From positions 1-16,983 of the forward strand of contig JAWOHX010000099.1 of NCBI GenBank assembly GCA_046484975.1: 16,983 nucleotides of DNA. The letters run 5' to 3'. The notes below the pieces were generated by a model. That model did no database searches and was not told the DNA's origin. It was given only the letters and a program-made list of their open reading frames with translations. Source of the DNA: JAWOHX01 sp046484975. Its GTDB lineage: Bacteria; Bacillota; Clostridia; DUPQ01. This document shows positions 15,584-16,983 of this stretch, in pieces. Each line of letters begins with the position of its first letter. Within the stretch, counting starts at the first letter, position 1. The position numbers and the translations under genes were made by a program.

Positions 15584-15817
15584 TGATATAGAAACCTGAT
15601 TTTGGAGGTGGTAGCATGGATATCGACCCGGGCAACCGATCGTGTGCCTCCCATTCTGCCACCCGTCATTCCCTGTTCTGACAGTTTCCCAATCAACCGG
15701 ACCTTTTCCCCTGGGGATCTGGCAATGATTTTCATGGCGGTTTTATACGGGCAGGACATGCAGGCATATGGAGTTTGCCAGTTTCCATAACGATAAAATG
15801 AAAGGAGGTACCGGACC
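15584..15817 (+). promoter_or_regulatory. Long 5' leader of mgtE, possible regulatory RNA
   Basis: Between the promoter and the mgtE start lie about 230 transcribed bases with no clear full-length gene. The leader holds a strong internal ribosome binding site, GGAGGTGG (15604-15611), that could pair with CCTCC (15647-15651) or CCACC (15659-15663), and a 7-bp inverted repeat CTGGCAA (15719-15725) / TTGCCAG (15775-15781). The 8-mer ACCGGACC occurs at 15696-15703 and again just before the mgtE ATG. mgtE genes are often under Mg2+-sensing leaders, but the M-box core is not recognisable here. Regulation is inferred only. Confidence 0.35.
15616..15681 (+). CDS. Short leader ORF (21 codons), possible leader peptide
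   Basis: An ATG at 15616 has GGAGGT six bases upstream and lies about 26 bases after the predicted transcription start. It opens a 21-residue frame (MDIDPGNRS..., ending TGA at 15681). The peptide resembles nothing I know. A second frame, 15602-15790, is open for 62 codons from a TTG but has no ribosome binding site of its own. The signals suggest real initiation here, either as a leader peptide or as the remnant of a small gene; coding is unproven. Confidence 0.25.
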   Translation: MDIDPGNRSCASHSATRHSLF

Positions 15818-16983
15818 ATGGATTTTGACAAAGTCAAAGAGCTGATGGACAACAAAAGCTATTCCCAGCTGCGAAGCGTACTTGAAACCGCCCAACCGGT
15901 GGATGTGGCCGAATACATCGACATCCTGGAGGAAAAACAGGCCCTTCTGGTGTTTCGGCTGTTGCCCAAGGAAATCGCAGCGGATGTTTTCTCCTATCTT
16001 TCCTCCGAAAGGCAGTTGGAAATATCCGACCTGGTGAATGAGAAAGAACTGGCGGACATCATCTCAGACCTGTATTTCGACGACAAGGTGGATTTCCTGG
16101 AGGAGATGCCGGCCTATGTCGTGAAAAAAATACTCAAGAACACAACCGACGTGGAACGCAAGATGATCAACCAATTTCTGATGTATCCTGATTTTTCAGC
16201 TGGAAGCCTGATGACCATTGAATACATTGACCTGAAAAAAGAAATGCTCATCGGAGAGGCCCTGGATCGGATCCGCAGGACCGCACCGGACAAGGAAACC
16301 ATCTATACCTGCTATGTCATCGACGCCGCGCGGCATCTGCAGGGGATCATTTCCCTCAAGGACATCGTCCTGGCTCCAGTGGAGAAAAAAGTGGGCGACA
16401 TTATGAAGCGGGACCCCATTTTCGTACGCACCCATGATGACCAGGAATACACCGCGGACATTTTCAAGAAATACGATCTGCTGGCCCTACCCGTCGTGGA
16501 CAATGAACAGAGGCTTGTGGGAATCATCACCATCGACGACATCGTGGACGTCATCGAGAAAGAGACCACAGAGGACTTCTACAAGATGGCAGCTGTCCAG
16601 CATACCGATGAGGAATACATCAGTGCGAGCATCTTCACCCTGGCAAAAAAAAGGATCCTGTGGCTTCTGATTCTGATGATTTCAGCCATTTTCACAGGAT
16701 ACATCCTCAGGCATCATGAACACACCCTCGCCCAGATGATTGCCCTGGTTGCCTTCATTCCCATGTTGATGGATACCGGCGGGAACGCCGGGGCCCAGGC
16801 CTCCACCCTGGTGATCCGCAGCCTGGTGCTGAATGAAATCACGACAAAGGATTTTATAAAAGTGGTCTGGAAGGAGATCCGTGTCAGCTTCCTGGTCGGC
16901 ATCGGCCTTGGCGCCCTGAATTTCCTCCGGATATTCTTTTTTGAAAGCAGTGGATTCGGCATCGCCCTGGTCGTCGCCATCAC
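15818..16983 (+). CDS. mgtE: MgtE family magnesium transporter (C-terminal end beyond window)
   Basis: The frame is open for 388 codons to the window edge, so the final membrane helices are missing. The order is typical of MgtE, a Mg2+-gated Mg2+ channel of the inner membrane. A helical N domain (about 1-120) is followed by YPDFSAGSLM (123-132, the usual YPxxSAGSLM linker) and two CBS domains (about 140-260, including KYDLLALPVVD and GIITIDDIVDVIE). A connecting helix then leads to the membrane part with PMLMDTGGNAGAQ (315-327), the family signature in the pore region. In known members the N and CBS domains bind cytosolic Mg2+ and close the pore. The ATG at 15818 has AGGAGGT eight bases upstream. 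Confidence 0.96.
   Translation, partial: MDFDKVKELMDNKSYSQLRSVLETAQPVDVAEYIDILEEKQALLVFRLLPKEIAADVFSYLSSERQLEISDLVNEKELADIISDLYFDDKVDFLEEMPAYVVKKILKNTTDVERKMINQFLMYPDFSAGSLMTIEYIDLKKEMLIGEALDRIRRTAPDKETIYTCYVIDAARHLQGIISLKDIVLAPVEKKVGDIMKRDPIFVRTHDDQEYTADIFKKYDLLALPVVDNEQRLVGIITIDDIVDVIEKETTEDFYKMAAVQHTDEEYISASIFTLAKKRILWLLILMISAIFTGYILRHHEHTLAQMIALVAFIPMLMDTGGNAGAQASTLVIRSLVLNEITTKDFIKVVWKEIRVSFLVGIGLGALNFLRIFFFESSGFGIALVVAI

Noticed and set aside
15590..15817. M-box (ykoK) magnesium riboswitch before mgtE
   Set aside because: The conserved core sequence of the M-box could not be found in the leader by eye.
15577..15855. A 92-codon minus-strand frame across the mgtE leader
   Set aside because: It begins inside mgtE, has no ribosome binding site, and runs against the promoter and ribosome binding sites seen on the plus strand.

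Overview
The window is a compact bacterial chromosome segment, most likely from an anaerobic member of the Firmicutes (Clostridia). This rests on the rnf gene order C-D-G-E-A-B, an S-layer-homology surface protein, AGGAGG-type ribosome binding sites, good sigma-A type promoters and a Gram-positive style lipoprotein. The genes are moderately GC-rich and the gaps are AT-rich. Family or genus cannot be named from the sequence alone. I see no tRNA, rRNA, CRISPR array, insertion sequence or phage gene.

Bases 1-12565 are read almost entirely from the minus strand. In transcription order they hold a complete six-gene Rnf complex (rnfC, rnfD, rnfG, rnfE, rnfA, rnfB), then gyrA, nadB, nadC, a 415-bp gap, and a large secreted surface protein whose C-terminal end lies beyond base 1. 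The genes from rnfC to nadC are packed with overlaps or gaps of at most 53 bp, and a good promoter precedes rnfC. Rnf oxidises reduced ferredoxin, reduces NAD+ and builds an ion gradient. NadB and NadC make the NAD precursor nicotinate mononucleotide from aspartate (NadA is not in the window). GyrA is the DNA-cutting subunit of gyrase; gyrB is not here.

The gap at 2359-2773 is the most unusual stretch. It holds two perfect DnaA boxes and four one-mismatch boxes within 227 bp, partly arranged as a duplicated module, plus an extended -10 promoter for the surface-protein gene.

Bases 12566-16983 hold a divergently read GH42 beta-galactosidase, a bidirectional terminator, a minus-strand lipoprotein of unknown function, and the first 388 codons of the Mg2+ channel gene mgtE, which runs off the right edge. 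The 382-bp gap before mgtE has two back-to-back promoters and a short ORF with a strong ribosome binding site.

The Rnf, NAD, gyrase, GH42 and MgtE genes are clear members of known families. I found no convincing new multi-gene system. The best leads are the DnaA-box cluster, a natural valine at the quinolone hot spot of GyrA, and the mgtE leader.
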